This document shows positions 24,455 through 36,696 of a stretch of 64,000 nt of DNA, piece after piece. This stretch comes from Daphnia carinata (lineage: Eukaryota; Arthropoda; Branchiopoda; Diplostraca; Daphniidae), in the NCBI RefSeq assembly GCF_022539665.2, contig NC_081334.1, positions 3,844,001 to 3,908,000 on the forward strand. The letters run 5' to 3'. The position numbers and the translations under genes were made by a program. The notes beneath the pieces were generated by a model that searched no databases, was not told where the DNA came from, and saw nothing but the letters and a program-made list of their open reading frames with translations. Every line of letters starts with the position of its first letter. Positions within the stretch are counted from its first letter, which is position 1.

Positions 24455-25565
24455 CAATACTATGTTAATTCACAATGTATAAATGCATCATGTCCGGGAA
24501 GCAAATACAGCAGTGACCAATGTGGACTAAAATGGTCAACAACACACATATACCAGGTAGATTCATCCTATTTCGAAGAATTCGGGAAAAAGAATTGAAG
24601 TTAATTGCTGTCTAGATTTTGCCTCAAACGTATCCAAGAATTGGGCCTAACCCCTTGCATAGCAAAAGAAAAGAATAAGAAAGAACTAGAACCAATTCGT
24701 AAACAGCAAAATGAAGCATGGGAAGCTCTGGAAGAGTTGGATGTTAAACAAAAGGTATTGTTTCGTCTTGGAATTTTATTATTTGTAGGTTTTGTTATTT
24801 GGGATAATGTGTTTCTTGGTCTAAAACTCAATAGGAGCTGGATATAACTACAGCAAAAGCTATAAAGTTTACGGTTGACATAAACTCTGACGACGAGGCA
24901 GATCATAGCGAAACGGAATCAGCCACCGTCCAGAGCGTCGCATGCGGCATCGGTATTACAGTCAGTAATGCAATTCGACACATGGAGCGATGTTGCAATA
25001 AATACGAAAGCCAAACCTCCTTCGGTTCCATCTTTGATACCAAAGTAGAAGGTAACAACGTTTTGTGACTTTTACAATTCAGTAATCGAAAATATTGCAA
25101 ACGATTTCGTGTTTTATATCCTGAGCATTGCAAAGATCCTGAGGTAATGCTACCGGTTTGTTTCTCTGGCTACAAAATAAAATCCTTTGTCTTCTATTAA
25201 GGTCAATGACACTGATGTATGCGGGTATCCTTCAATGCGGGAAGTCTTTCACGAGACTGGAGAATTCTGTCTTATTCAAAAAAAAAGAATCGTGTGAAGC
25301 ACAACAACTGGGAGAAACTGCGAAGAGCCGAAATCGATATGGAAAGAGCACGCCAGTTGATCAAACTCGAGTTATTCGAAAAAGAACGCCAGAATCAACA
25401 GCCATGGCTTAAAGAGCAGGACTTTCACCACTTATGCTTCATTCAACTTTCAATCATGAATTGATGCAGCAACAGTATTCCGGACACCCTTTATCGACTG
25501 CAGAAAGCGGCGATACCATAGCGATCAATGAAAACGCCATCAAAGAAGAGGATACTTGTGGATAA
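24455..25565 (+). pseudogene. Partial, unprocessed pseudogene of CXXC1 (CpG-binding protein CFP1)
   Basis: CFP1 is the chromatin factor that brings the Set1 H3K4 methyltransferase to unmethylated CpG islands. Only the C-terminal exons are here, still separated by introns: GSKYSSDQCGLKW (ending near 24559), RIQELGLTPCIAKE (24615-24754), SNAIRHMERCCNKYESQTS with FGSIFDTK (about 24836-25050), YCKRFRVLYPEHCKDPE (to 25142), VNDTDVCGYPSMREVFHETG and NWEKLRRAEIDMERARQL (25201 on), then FNHELMQQQYSGHPLSTA to TAA. Lesions: an extra base near 24627, frame breaks near 25060-25090, an A-run indel near 25285 and an in-frame TAA in the MA-RAGL motif. The N-terminal PHD and CXXC fingers are missing. Confidence 0.82.
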
Positions 25566-25599
25566 TAACCAACAGCACGTCACAGCTCTAGGATATCGA

Positions 25600-25840
25600 A
25601 AAGTTCTACTGTGTTGTTGACGTACGGCTTCAGTGAACTTAGAACAGGGAAACACCACCCCAAAAGGAAACTTCTTACTGGGTATCCCAGAAAACTAGGA
25701 ATTGGCTATGGCTTGGACGCCGATGAGGCCGGTTTCCAACCCAATGGCGACCACTTGCCCGTTGCCCCCGTCCATAAATATGAGGTCCCTGTAGCTCCTA
25801 CTTCTCGCACTGGAAACTGGATACTGATTCCTCCGTACTC
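25600..25840 (+). pseudogene. Broken third cuticle-protein copy (copy C)
   Basis: A fragment of the last cuticle exon. The clear part reads DADEAGFQPNGDHLPVAPVH, then KYEVPVAPTSRTGNW. Upstream, the SYWISPEG region is present only as a degraded, frame-shifted match (TTCTTACTGGGTATCCC). No start, signal peptide or first exons were found. It lies on the same strand as copy B and carries part of the same 3' flank. Confidence 0.75.
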
Positions 25841-25859
25841 TAAGTTGGAGAAACTAAGA

Positions 25860-27021
25860 AGCTTTATTCACGACAGTAATACTATGAATTCTAATTTATC
25901 AATGTCAGAATATATCTTAATAGGTTTTTACATGGTGGGGCTTAGTTTGGTACGCTAGTTCAAAATGCCAAATATTGTTATTTATGTAATTGTGGGGCAT
26001 TCGAAATCTGATCAGTTACGCAATTATGTACTAACATATTGTTTTTATTTTTTGGTTTTGCTGAATTTGTTAGGCTTCCTCCGTTTAGATGATTCAACAG
26101 AAGCCACCATACCGCTGTAATTATTTATCTTCTCTGTCCAGTTACGTTAGAGCCGGAGTGGTTATTTTACCTATGGATATAGTGATTTCTCAAGGAATAC
26201 GCTACGTATCATTGTCTATCTTTGGTAAAGATGTGCACACTTGATTCAACCTTTGTAGATAAAGTAATCGCCAGTTGTTGAAACCTAGGAACTCGCCATA
26301 TTTGCATGTTCCAATGAATGATGTAGAGCAGTTTCGACTGCTTAACTTCTCAACGCATTGAACCAAGAAAGAATCGAAGGATGTTATCTTAACCGACGAG
26401 CTGTTTTCGTAAATATGCCAATAGAATTTTCACAAATTTTATGCCATTTAGTAATGAATGCCCACAATGCAGATTGTGTGACAATAAACTTTACTCATTG
26501 GAAATGCGTGATTAGCATAGCCCTAACTAAAGCCATGTTGTATGTGCGGCTATTTATATGCAGAAACAAAAGGTAAGAAACCATTTTAAACAAAAAGTGT
26601 AGAATCATTTCATCTAAATATACCGTTTGATCTAGATTGGGTACCTATGTGAAGAGCCGCAATCGACCAATTTGTTAAAGTTTGAATTCAATTCCTATCT
26701 TTTCGTAGAAATATCTAGTTTTTTAATTTTAAAACAAATCGGGCTTAAAAACAAACCTCGACAAGATAAGCCCGGATCCTTGGATTTTGTTTATTCGCAT
26801 TTACTATTCGGTTATAAACAAAAAAACCAGATGGCGTTAGCGCGCCTCTATTTCTTTTGTGCTTACGTATGACCTGATGTGACAAGTGAAACCTGTGTTA
26901 AAAGTTATTGTTAACTGTGTTATATTACGATGGAAAATTATGTAAAACTAGCAATTATTAAGTGCTTTCATCTCTGTGTATGTTTTGGAAGAAAAGAAAA
27001 TCAAATGGATCATAGTTTATG
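25860..27021. other. Spacer downstream of the broken cuticle copy
   Basis: About 1.2 kb of AT-rich DNA. Apart from the duplicated flank at 26290..26390, nothing is recognised. Confidence 0.45.
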
Positions 27022-27165
27022 TAATGGGCAAAACTTGCCGTCACCTATGCAAGATGCCAAATACAAACAATCGTAGATTGCACTGTTAGCAATCTATGAC
27101 CTTAGCATTCCATCTTGCTACTCTGTTGCTTGCTAAAAGGTATATGACTCATATTTTGCCCATTA
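27022..27165. mobile_element. Short TA-flanked MITE-like element
   Basis: The ends are exact inverted repeats: TAATGGGCAAAA on the left (27022-27033) and TTTTGCCCATTA on the right (27154-27165). If the outer TA is the target duplication, the element fits a Tc1/mariner-type MITE of about 140 bp. The interior is a partial palindrome (GTAGATTGC..GCAATCTATG and GCAAGATG..CATCTTGC). No coding capacity. Confidence 0.65.
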
Positions 27166-27793
27166 GTATACAAATTGGCATATTTCTGCCTTTAAGATCT
27201 ACCTCGGGACACTGACAATTCAGAAGACACCAACCTTCAAGGAAGGTCACCAACGATGGGAATTCTTTGGATAGAACATCACTGTCTCACTCTACAACTC
27301 TTTGTGCAGTCAACATCATGAGTTAGTTTTAACTGGATGAGTGCGGCATACTCTTCTATGTTTTCCGATTAACCATCATCAGCCAACACACATAGACATG
27401 GACCTCAAAACTATTTGTTTCTGGTATCATAAGCTTTTTCTTTGTCTAGCATTACATTTTCAAATTTAATATCCCATCATAGGACTACCAAGTCTTCATC
27501 TTTTTCAGCAAAATATCTGGCCCTACAATTTTGTCAGTCTTCAGACAACAAATGTAAATAAAATTGCTTTCTATTACATCAGTAATATTATTCCTCATGT
27601 AGTGACACATTTTCTTCTCATTTATCATTTAGAATCATGCGATCTTCATTGTTTTGTCCCACGCAAAATTTAAAATCAACATTGTAAATTTTGCTGCTTC
27701 TTCGCTTCATCATCCGTCTTCATCTCGCTTTGCGCCTCATCTTCGCCTCGTCTTCACCCCGTCATCGCATCGTCCGTCACCCCATTTTCGCCT
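27166..27793. other. Spacer, nothing recognised
   Basis: About 630 bp of AT-rich sequence between the MITE and the minisatellite. The last 90 bases become GC/CT-rich and look like degenerate outlying units of the minisatellite. Confidence 0.4.
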
Positions 27794-27931
27794 TGCCCGT
27801 CGCCCCGTCATCACTTCGCCCGTCGACCCGCCATCACCTCGCCCGTTGCCCCGCCATCGCCTCGCCCGTCGCCCCGTCATCGCTTCGCCCGTCGCCCCGT
27901 CATCGCCTCGCCCATCGCCGTGTCATCGCCT
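27794..27931 (+). repeat. 23-bp minisatellite, six full units
   Basis: Six consecutive units of exactly 23 bp begin at 27794, 27817, 27840, 27863, 27886 and 27909, close to CGCCCGTCGCCCCGTCATCG plus CCT. Degenerate units continue on both sides (about 27735-27950). The unit length is not a multiple of three and the ORFs across it are artefacts of the repeat. The tract is strongly GC-rich in an AT-rich setting. Confidence 0.85.
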
Positions 27932-27980
27932 CGTGGTCGCCTCGTGGTATCGTTTTGTTTTTGTTTGTATTATGTATGTT

Positions 27981-28311
27981 AACTAACCCATTGGCTGCCA
28001 CCCACCCTCTTTGATCCCCTTTTTTTTTTAGCATGACAGGGACGGGCCGCGCTGTTCTGCTCCATGGTCATCTACCATGGGGTGGAGCAGCGCCACTGCC
28101 CAAAATTGGCCGAACGGCCCTTAGGCAATGCACCCGTAGGGAATTCCCTTTTTCGATACGGCTGATGAGACCGGGGGTGTGCATTCCCGGAAAGGTCTCA
28201 TCGCCGTGTCAGCCCGGACTTGTCCTATGGCAAGTCCCTTTGGCCGCTATCCGTATGATAGCGGTGGTAGCGACTGTAGGTAAGGGTGGCGTGGCAGCCA
28301 ATGGGTTAGTT
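27981..28311. mobile_element. Hairpin-packed element with terminal inverted repeats
   Basis: The left end AACTAACCCATTGGCTGCCA (27981-28000) is matched exactly by its reverse complement at 28292-28311; similarity continues a few bases inward (CCACCCT). The 330 bp interior is a chain of palindromes: CTGCTCCATGG..CCATGGGGTGGAGCAG, GGCCGAACGGCC, AGGGAATTCCCT, GATGAGACC..GGTCTCATC, GGACTTG..CAAGTCC and CCGCTATC..GATAGCGG. No ORF of substance. I see no clear target-site duplication. It looks like a non-autonomous, foldback-type DNA element. Confidence 0.7.
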
Positions 28312-28426
28312 TTAAGTGTATTTGTGTATGTATTTTGTATTGTATGTGCAATATGTACAGTGGTGGATTTGAGGGTGGAAGGAGGGACAATAAAAAGCGT
28401 TTTACATGATTTATTTTCGTATTTAT

Positions 28427-28556
28427 TGGATGATGTGGGGATCGAACCCAACATTTCGAGGATGCCGATCACGTGCTTTCCATTATTTTACATATATTGG
28501 ATGATATGGGGATCGAACCCAAGAATTCTAGCATGCCAATCACGCGCTTTACCTGT
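28427..28556 (-). repeat. Two tandem tRNA-like 3' halves
   Basis: On the minus strand, two copies of a roughly 58 bp unit each contain GGGTTCGATCCCC (T-arm and B box) followed by ACATCATCCA or ATATCATCCA. Each looks like the anticodon-to-acceptor part of a tRNA; convincing 5' halves are missing. Likely remnants of a tRNA-derived repeat. Confidence 0.55.
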
Positions 28557-28663
28557 AATCTAATCACGAGTTATTTCCATTTAATAGTCCTCCCATAATA
28601 GCTTTGTATGCAGTTCATTTTAACATAGCCTTCAAAATATAAAGGTAGGGTTGTAAGAAAAGC

Positions 28664-28738
28664 CATAGCGCAGAGGTAGCGTGCTGGGCTGGTGTCTGAA
28701 AGGTCTGTGGTTCGATTCCCAGCCCGGATGCTATTGCT
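28664..28738 (+). repeat. tRNA-like element
   Basis: An A-box-like TAGCGCAGAGGTAGCG is followed 40 bases later by a perfect B box GGTTCGATTCC. The T-stem and anticodon stem pair poorly, so I do not call a working tRNA. Probably the head of a decayed SINE. Confidence 0.5.
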
Positions 28739-28867
28739 TCATCGCCAACGAGATGTCTAGGATATTACCAGGCCAGAAAAAATCTTGGACAGAAGACATC
28801 GGATGGTCGAGAGAAATGAATTTTTAACGATTTTTCGTTATATCGACAATTAAATGGGAATTTTTAA

Positions 28868-28955
28868 AAGTAGTATGTGTGGAGAGTCTGGGTATTGAAC
28901 TTTAGTCCTTCGGCTTCTGAAGCCGATGCTTTTCCACTGAGCTATTTCACATATT
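28868..28955 (-). repeat. tRNA-like element or tRNA pseudogene
   Basis: Minus strand: a TAGCTCAGTGG A box and a well-paired anticodon arm TCGGC-TTCAGAA-GCCGA (loop of seven, triplet CAG), flanked by complementary ends (TATGTG/CACATA). The T-arm has TTCAATA instead of TTCGA and its stem does not pair, so it is probably non-functional. Confidence 0.5.
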
Positions 28956-29324
28956 TTTATACTACTATTACTATTGGTGATTTTAGGAATGGCTTCTGGA
29001 CTTAGAAAAAAACGACCAACACCTACTTTCGATCTCCTGAACCAGTGGTCAGGCAACGGCTTGGCTGGCTCGAAAAATCGAAAACATGAGACCACTTGCC
29101 TTTTCCAAGACCAGACAACGGCTTGGCTGGCTTGGAAAATCGCAGCCAGGACTCAGGCCACTTGCCCTTCCGAAGACCAATACCTCATACAACAGAAAAC
29201 CTTTTTTTTTTTCTCTGACAGGTGTTTTATCATTTTGCCATCAGCTGTACGTCAAACCCAGTGAGAGCGAAATGTGGACTTGGAAATATTTTCTGAAACA
29301 CTTTTTTTCATGCCCCTTTGGCAA

Positions 29325-29395
29325 AAAGAACATTTCAGTCACACGCTGGGAATCGAACCATAGCCTTTTGGCTTCCTTTGCAGATATTTTACTGG
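29325..29395 (-). repeat. Further tRNA-like remnant
   Basis: Minus strand: GCCAAAAGGC anticodon-like arm and GGTTCGATTCCCAGC T-arm/B box. The 5' half is degraded. It is the fourth tRNA-like site within about 1 kb. Confidence 0.45.
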
Positions 29396-30007
29396 TCTTA
29401 CTTCCACTACGTATACGAAAGTAACCACCATTTTTTTTTTTTTTTTTTTTTTTTGTGATTTTGAACGTGTTTACAATTGCGTAAATATTCTGTTTACAAT
29501 GCCAAATTTAGGATAAAATCTGGATCTGTAATCAGGATATTTTTGACTAAAAGTTCTTAGTTACTTAGCATCAAAATATATTTTTTTAGTTAGTTTAAGA
29601 GGAGCCAAACAATAATACAAATATTTTAAGAAAATGAATCTACCATTGAGATGAATACCACTTGTTGCAGAAGGGTCTTCCATTTTCTAGTCTTCTCTTC
29701 TTTGGTCATGAAGTACTTTCACTGTCCTGTCACAGCATAAAAATGTGTCGTAGCCAAGGGTTTTAATCAATTTCCAGCAGATCGTCTGTTTATTGAAGGA
29801 ACAACTACGATGAAAAACACTGTCTTATTGCTTTATATACATGACATGGGCGTGTTTTTTTTGTTTTCAATTACGACAAAATGTAAAGAAGAACAGAATA
29901 ATAACACTGAGTATGTTATCCTTTTTGACGATCTGAAATGCAACAGCTTTAGTCTAGCTTCTTTGAAACCATCATGCTGGCATGATTTTTTCTCTCTTAC
30001 TTACGTA
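29396..30007. other. Spacer with long T run
   Basis: About 610 bp; includes a T run of more than 20 bases near 29432-29453. No gene was recognised. Confidence 0.45.
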
Positions 30008-33000
30008 TCATAGCAAAGGACCTTGAGGACAATCTTGATCTTGCCCGTCTTCGTTGCTGTCATCATCGGAAAGATCGTCGTCATCTTCACTCCATTCCGA
30101 CTGGCTGGTTTCTGCCTGGAGAGCGGCAGCGCTGGCCAGTATTTGGCGCACTTGTTCCTGTTCCCTCTGCACGTCAACGGCCACCTCCCCCCGTTTGCGC
30201 TCGTCGTCCGTCGCATTTTCGTATTCACTTTTCTTGGCCTGGCTTTTAAGACTAGGGAAGAGACCTTCTGACCGTGTCGGACTACTTATATCCAAAGGAA
30301 ATCTGTAAAACAATAAACCAAATAAAAAACGATAAAAGCTTCCCATAGATTTAATAATTACCTGCTAGTCTGCAGTTTGGTTGATTCGGGCAAGTCTGAA
30401 AGGCCTCGACGGGAGCGAACTGTTTCGCCAGCAGCTGGTGTCAGTTGAGCGTCATTTTGTTTTCTTGAGGATCGAAGCGTAAACCAAAGACGCTCCCGAT
30501 TTCTGATGTGCTACTGGGACTGCTAACAGCTGAGCTGGATTTCGTGCCGTCGGAGCTAATGATGAGCAATTTGGGTGGCGAAGGCGGTTGAGAGCGTTGC
30601 TGTTCCTGTTCTGTCGTTTCGTCTTCCTCTTCGTCATCATCTTCGGCTTGCGCTTCCGGTTCGTCTTCGTCAACAAATTCAAAACTTGCACACGATTCTG
30701 CTACGCATGATTCCGCCATCAGATCAGAATCAGCGCCTGTAGTACCCGATTTCATGGAGCGATTGCTACTTCCGGCAGTCGTCAACTTGGCCGTCGGAAC
30801 TTTCAATAAATGCAAATCTAAATGGTGAAAAACAACGTTAAGAAATACGTCATCAATTAAGATGGAGATGCTGTTTACCTTTCAATTCAATCGACTCTGC
30901 CGCCGGTGCAGCGGCCCTAGCTGCTGGGCGTGCTGGAGTGGGGAGAGATGGGACAGCTTCACCCACTTGGCCACTAGTGTGTTGTCTCTTGAGAGGTGGA
31001 GCGCTTGGCGAATTTTGCAACTGGATCGGTCCGGCCGCCACTGTCCTGACGCATAATCCAACGCCTAAGGGCGATCCGTTTTCCGTCTCCGAGCAGCTGC
31101 GTATCGGACTGAGATTCTGCATTTGTTGTTGTTGCTGCTGGTGGTGATGGATGCGACCGTTGCTCCGGGGGGGTTGGGAGCGCTACCGTGCCGAGGGACT
31201 GGTGGATTGGGCTGGATGTTAGGAATGAATGACTGATTGTTGTTGATGTTGCAACTGTTTATGGTATGGGCTTTGGAGAAACGAGGAATTTGATGATAGG
31301 CCGATGTCGGTGGAGGAGGAGGAATCAACGGTGGCACTATCATTTCTTCTGATAGCGGATGAAATCTGGGGTGACCCGGATCGTGCATTGGACTGCGTCT
31401 TTCTCGAATTGCACTGCCGCCACTGCCACTGTTGCTCCTTCCAACCGGCCTCAGCTGCCCTAGGGGGCCAGCCATTTGTTGCTGATGATTTTGCTGTCGA
31501 ATTTGCTGGTGGACTAACGCCAGCGGCGTTATGACTCCACCGTACATCGAGGCCATAAAATTCGAATTGTGATGATTGGGTCGTTTCGTCATCATCAGCG
31601 CAATATCATCGACGCGGATAGTGGCTGGCTGTTTGCGATCCGTCAGGAAGTAAGTCGTCACCAATGTTCATTCCAACACGCAGCGTGAAATTATTGGACG
31701 AATTCTCAAATAATCAATAAATCAAATAATCAAATGAGCCGTCTAGCTCGATATAGAACTCGTGGAAATCGGTGATGGACGCGAAAAAAACGCCCAATCG
31801 CGATTAACTATGATGCTACAGTTCCAGATTGCTCCTCGTTTTGTGGCCGTCTTGGCCGAGAAAATGCTGGGCCACGTGCGACGGCAGTAAATTGAATAGG
31901 ATGCGCCGATTGCTGTGCTGCAACGCGTCCATCTTCTGTTTCTCCTCCTTAGCTTGCCTTTGCAGCAGAAAATCTAGACGAGCCGTCCACTCGACTTGGC
32001 GTCCATGCAAGATGACTCCCAGCAGGAAGAGTAGCAGCTGTAAAGAGCCCATAGCGCGCAAAGGGATCAGCGTTCCAGTGCGGGCGTCATAGCAGTCGAG
32101 GATGGGCCGATGGGTCAGGTGGAAGAGCAGCAAAGAGACGGATGTCACCAGAATCAATCCGATTCCTTTGACTACGGCAGGCAAACGTAAACAGATGGCC
32201 ACGCCCAGAAAGCCGAGTACGCCGGACAGGATGATGTAGTGCGGCAACGGGCAACTTCGATGGTCTACAACGACTGAGCCAGCGGCAGATGGCGTGACAT
32301 TAGACGACACAATGGGGGCGCACACGTTTTCGGGACGGCAAGTGAACTGATCAAAAATCAATCAATTATTGTCGATTGAATTCTTAAATATGAAACCATT
32401 AAAATTAAATAAATACCACGTTAACTTGTGCGACGGCGCACAAGAGGACGATCGTAAAGACGGTGATGGCTAGCCGGAAGGCAAAAGCGTGCGTCACATT
32501 CCAACGCAGCCATCGGAGCCGGGCGGCCAAGAGCATCATGAGCAAGACGGCCGTCCAGACAAAGGCCGTGAGGAAGAGGAGCAGGAGAATGAGCGTCCGC
32601 GGCAAAACGGCCAGCTGGACACTACCCAAAAACACAAGCAAGACCAGATTGAAGCCAACAAACTTCCGAAACTGCTATCCGCATCCCGTTGGTACTACAC
32701 ATAAAAGGCCGGAATTTTACAAAACCATTGCTTTCACAAAAGAACACATGATGGGCGTTACTTTTTCCTCTTTGAGCGAGTCACGGAAGCAGAGGGTTAG
32801 CGCGTGGACATGATTGGATTTCTCTTGTCCCATCGAACGTGCCTCGATCGCCTGAGCTAAGAATTTGTTGACCCTATTGGTCGGTTGATGTTGATGGAAA
32901 CTGGCATGGCGCTTTTTTAGTGGCCGTTTCAACTTATCCGTCACCTTGTTCTAATGCAAACAAAAATATAAACATTAAATGAAATTGGATGCGCGTTATT

Positions 33001-33068
33001 TATTTGATATTTTTTACGCGTTACCTTTTTATGGCCAGCCATGCTAGGACCGGAACTGTGACAATTGG
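30008..33068 (-). pseudogene. Transmembrane adenylate cyclase remnant (second half, C2 domain gutted)
   Basis: Pieces on the minus strand: 33018..33068, 32762..32950 (FLAQAIEARSMGQEK, HVHALTLCFRDSLKEEK), 32417..32674 (membrane segments after LAVLPRTLILLLLF), about 31800..32346 (more membrane segments, then NRRILFNLLPSHVAQHFL), then a long low-complexity tail (30853..31664, 30441..30815, 30008..about 30303). This is the second membrane block of a class III cyclase, possibly Ac13E/ADCY9-like. The first membrane block and C1 domain are absent. In C2, tyrosine codons are replaced by TAG (31816-31818) and TAA (31804-31806). After FYIELDG the sequence jumps to TLRVGMNIG and then to TTYFLTDRKQP, deleting the catalytic core. 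Frame breaks also occur in the tail, such as a C run near 31170. No cyclase activity is expected. Confidence 0.75.
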
Positions 33069-34848
33069 CCGGGTTCTGTTGATGTTGCCCGTAAATAATG
33101 ATTCAATGCATATTCTTCATATGCCGCACATCCATTCAAGAAATATGAATGCCCTAAGACACCAGACAAAACAAAGAATTAGAATAAACTTCAGAAAGGA
33201 CATCGTGCATGAAAAACAAAAAAAAAACCTTTTTCCTAGAACATAACTTGCTTCTTTTCCCAATCATGAGTCAGTGAATTTCACAGTTTCACCACGAAGT
33301 GTATTTGTTTCTGTAGGCCATCACCCTGACGTCAGCAAGAGTGCTACGACCCAATTCTGAGATCTAATTGACCCCAGTTCCAATAATACTCTAAAATTTT
33401 CAACAATAAATTATGTTTTGTTTTACACATACCTTTCCAGTAATTTCACATGTTGCCACCTTGGGCACTGTGGATGGGTTGAGTCTATATTTGCAGTTGT
33501 CAACTCATCGCAAATTGACGACCCTGAAGTAATCTACATTAAGTCATATAAGTACACCAAGTACAATAAGACATTGTTCTACAGTAAGATATCCAATCAT
33601 TCTGACCATTCTGTATGAAAGAACCAGCAATAACATACCAGCCTTCCATCATACCTATTCCAGATGAGATTATGGTTATTGAATTGCTTCACCATTCTTA
33701 AACATATAGTGCAAACACAGGCAGGTCCCTTAAAACAGGTAAACAAAGAGGTAGTCACACATTTGCATACGTAAATATAAATTCTACGCAAGATGCAATG
33801 GAAGGACAACCTGCCCCACATTAAAAGCGGTTTAAGCTGTCATCTGTAAAAAAAAACGTGATAAATTAATCCTACCCTAAATTGCTGGATTACTTTAATA
33901 TACCTGAACATAAAAACACACAACAAACTGTGATTGGGAATTCTTGAAATACTACGAAGGTGCCAATCAAGGGAACCAAAACTACACAATTACATGTCAT
34001 GAAAGTTTGTGTGATACTGTGCTATGTAAAAACTTGCCCTTTCGAATACCAATGGCATTTTGATGTAATGTAGTGTGTACTTAATCATGAAATTTAGTTG
34101 GAGGTGTGCTTGTCCAACATGATCCTTCCCTGTAAAAAAATGGAAAAAATAAAATTAATGGATGTAGTTGTGATACCAATTTGAAAAACATACTGATGTA
34201 TGTTACACATATTTTGCTTCAGGAAGTCAAGTTGAGTAACAAAAGAATCTGGATTTTACACAAGAATTGAGTACAAAATTCTACAAGTCTGCTATATAGA
34301 ATCAGTTACTAAAATAAAATTGAAACTTGTTAAATCAAAAATCATGATAACCAGAATCATTTTGACCAATTTGACTTCTCCAAATTTCATTAATTTCGAT
34401 AAAATTCCATTTTACGTTTGATATATACGTATTTAGCTACAAACCTTCCACGCACATTATTCAGAGAACACAGATGACTTTTCAGTCATCATACCACGGC
34501 TTTGGAGTTTTTAGGAAGCAAATGTTCATTTTCAGAAGGTGCCCAATCGTTTTTTATTCTGCCGTCAAGTCGTATTTTTGAGGGTATTTCGTATTGTAAA
34601 TAGAAAAATAAAAATTTTAAGTACGAAATCATAAGTATATTGATGAATTAAAATATTCAAGGTTTTTTTTATAGTTTATATGGAATTTTACAAACCGGTA
34701 CATCGTAACGCGGCAACAGTGCGTTTCTTGTTTACAGACCGGCTAGACTTTGACTTAACCAACGTCGGAATTTACTTGTCGAGTTAAAGCTGATAATTTT
34801 TACTAGTCAATACCTTACCTTTGGTTTATTGATATATCGCAATCCATC
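33069..34848. other. Spacer with a short protease-prodomain-like fragment
   Basis: About 1.8 kb between the cyclase remnant and ADH5. At 33496..33555 (+) the frame reads VVNSSQIDDPEVIYIKSYK, much like DNSSQVDDYEVIYIRRHQ in exon 2 of the ADAMTS-like gene, so it may be a stray exon piece of a paralogue. Nothing else was recognised. Confidence 0.45.

Positions 34849-36696
<1,848 letters not shown>

Noticed and set aside
27654-28014. ORFs rich in Arg, Pro, His and Ser over the minisatellite
   Set aside because: Two frames are open across the same 23-bp repeat, as expected when a repeat lacks stops; the unit length shifts frame each time.
28033-28563. 176-codon plus-strand ORF
   Set aside because: It runs through the hairpin element and two tRNA-like repeats; its protein is a by-product of repeats.
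28868-28955. Functional tRNA-Leu (CAG)
   Set aside because: The T-arm lacks TTCGA and pairing, and there is no class II variable arm expected of tRNA-Leu.
31804-31818. Stop-codon recoding (TAG and TAA read as Tyr) in the adenylate cyclase
   Set aside because: All other genes in the window use TAG, TAA and TGA as stops, and the catalytic core is deleted just after, so simple decay is the better explanation.
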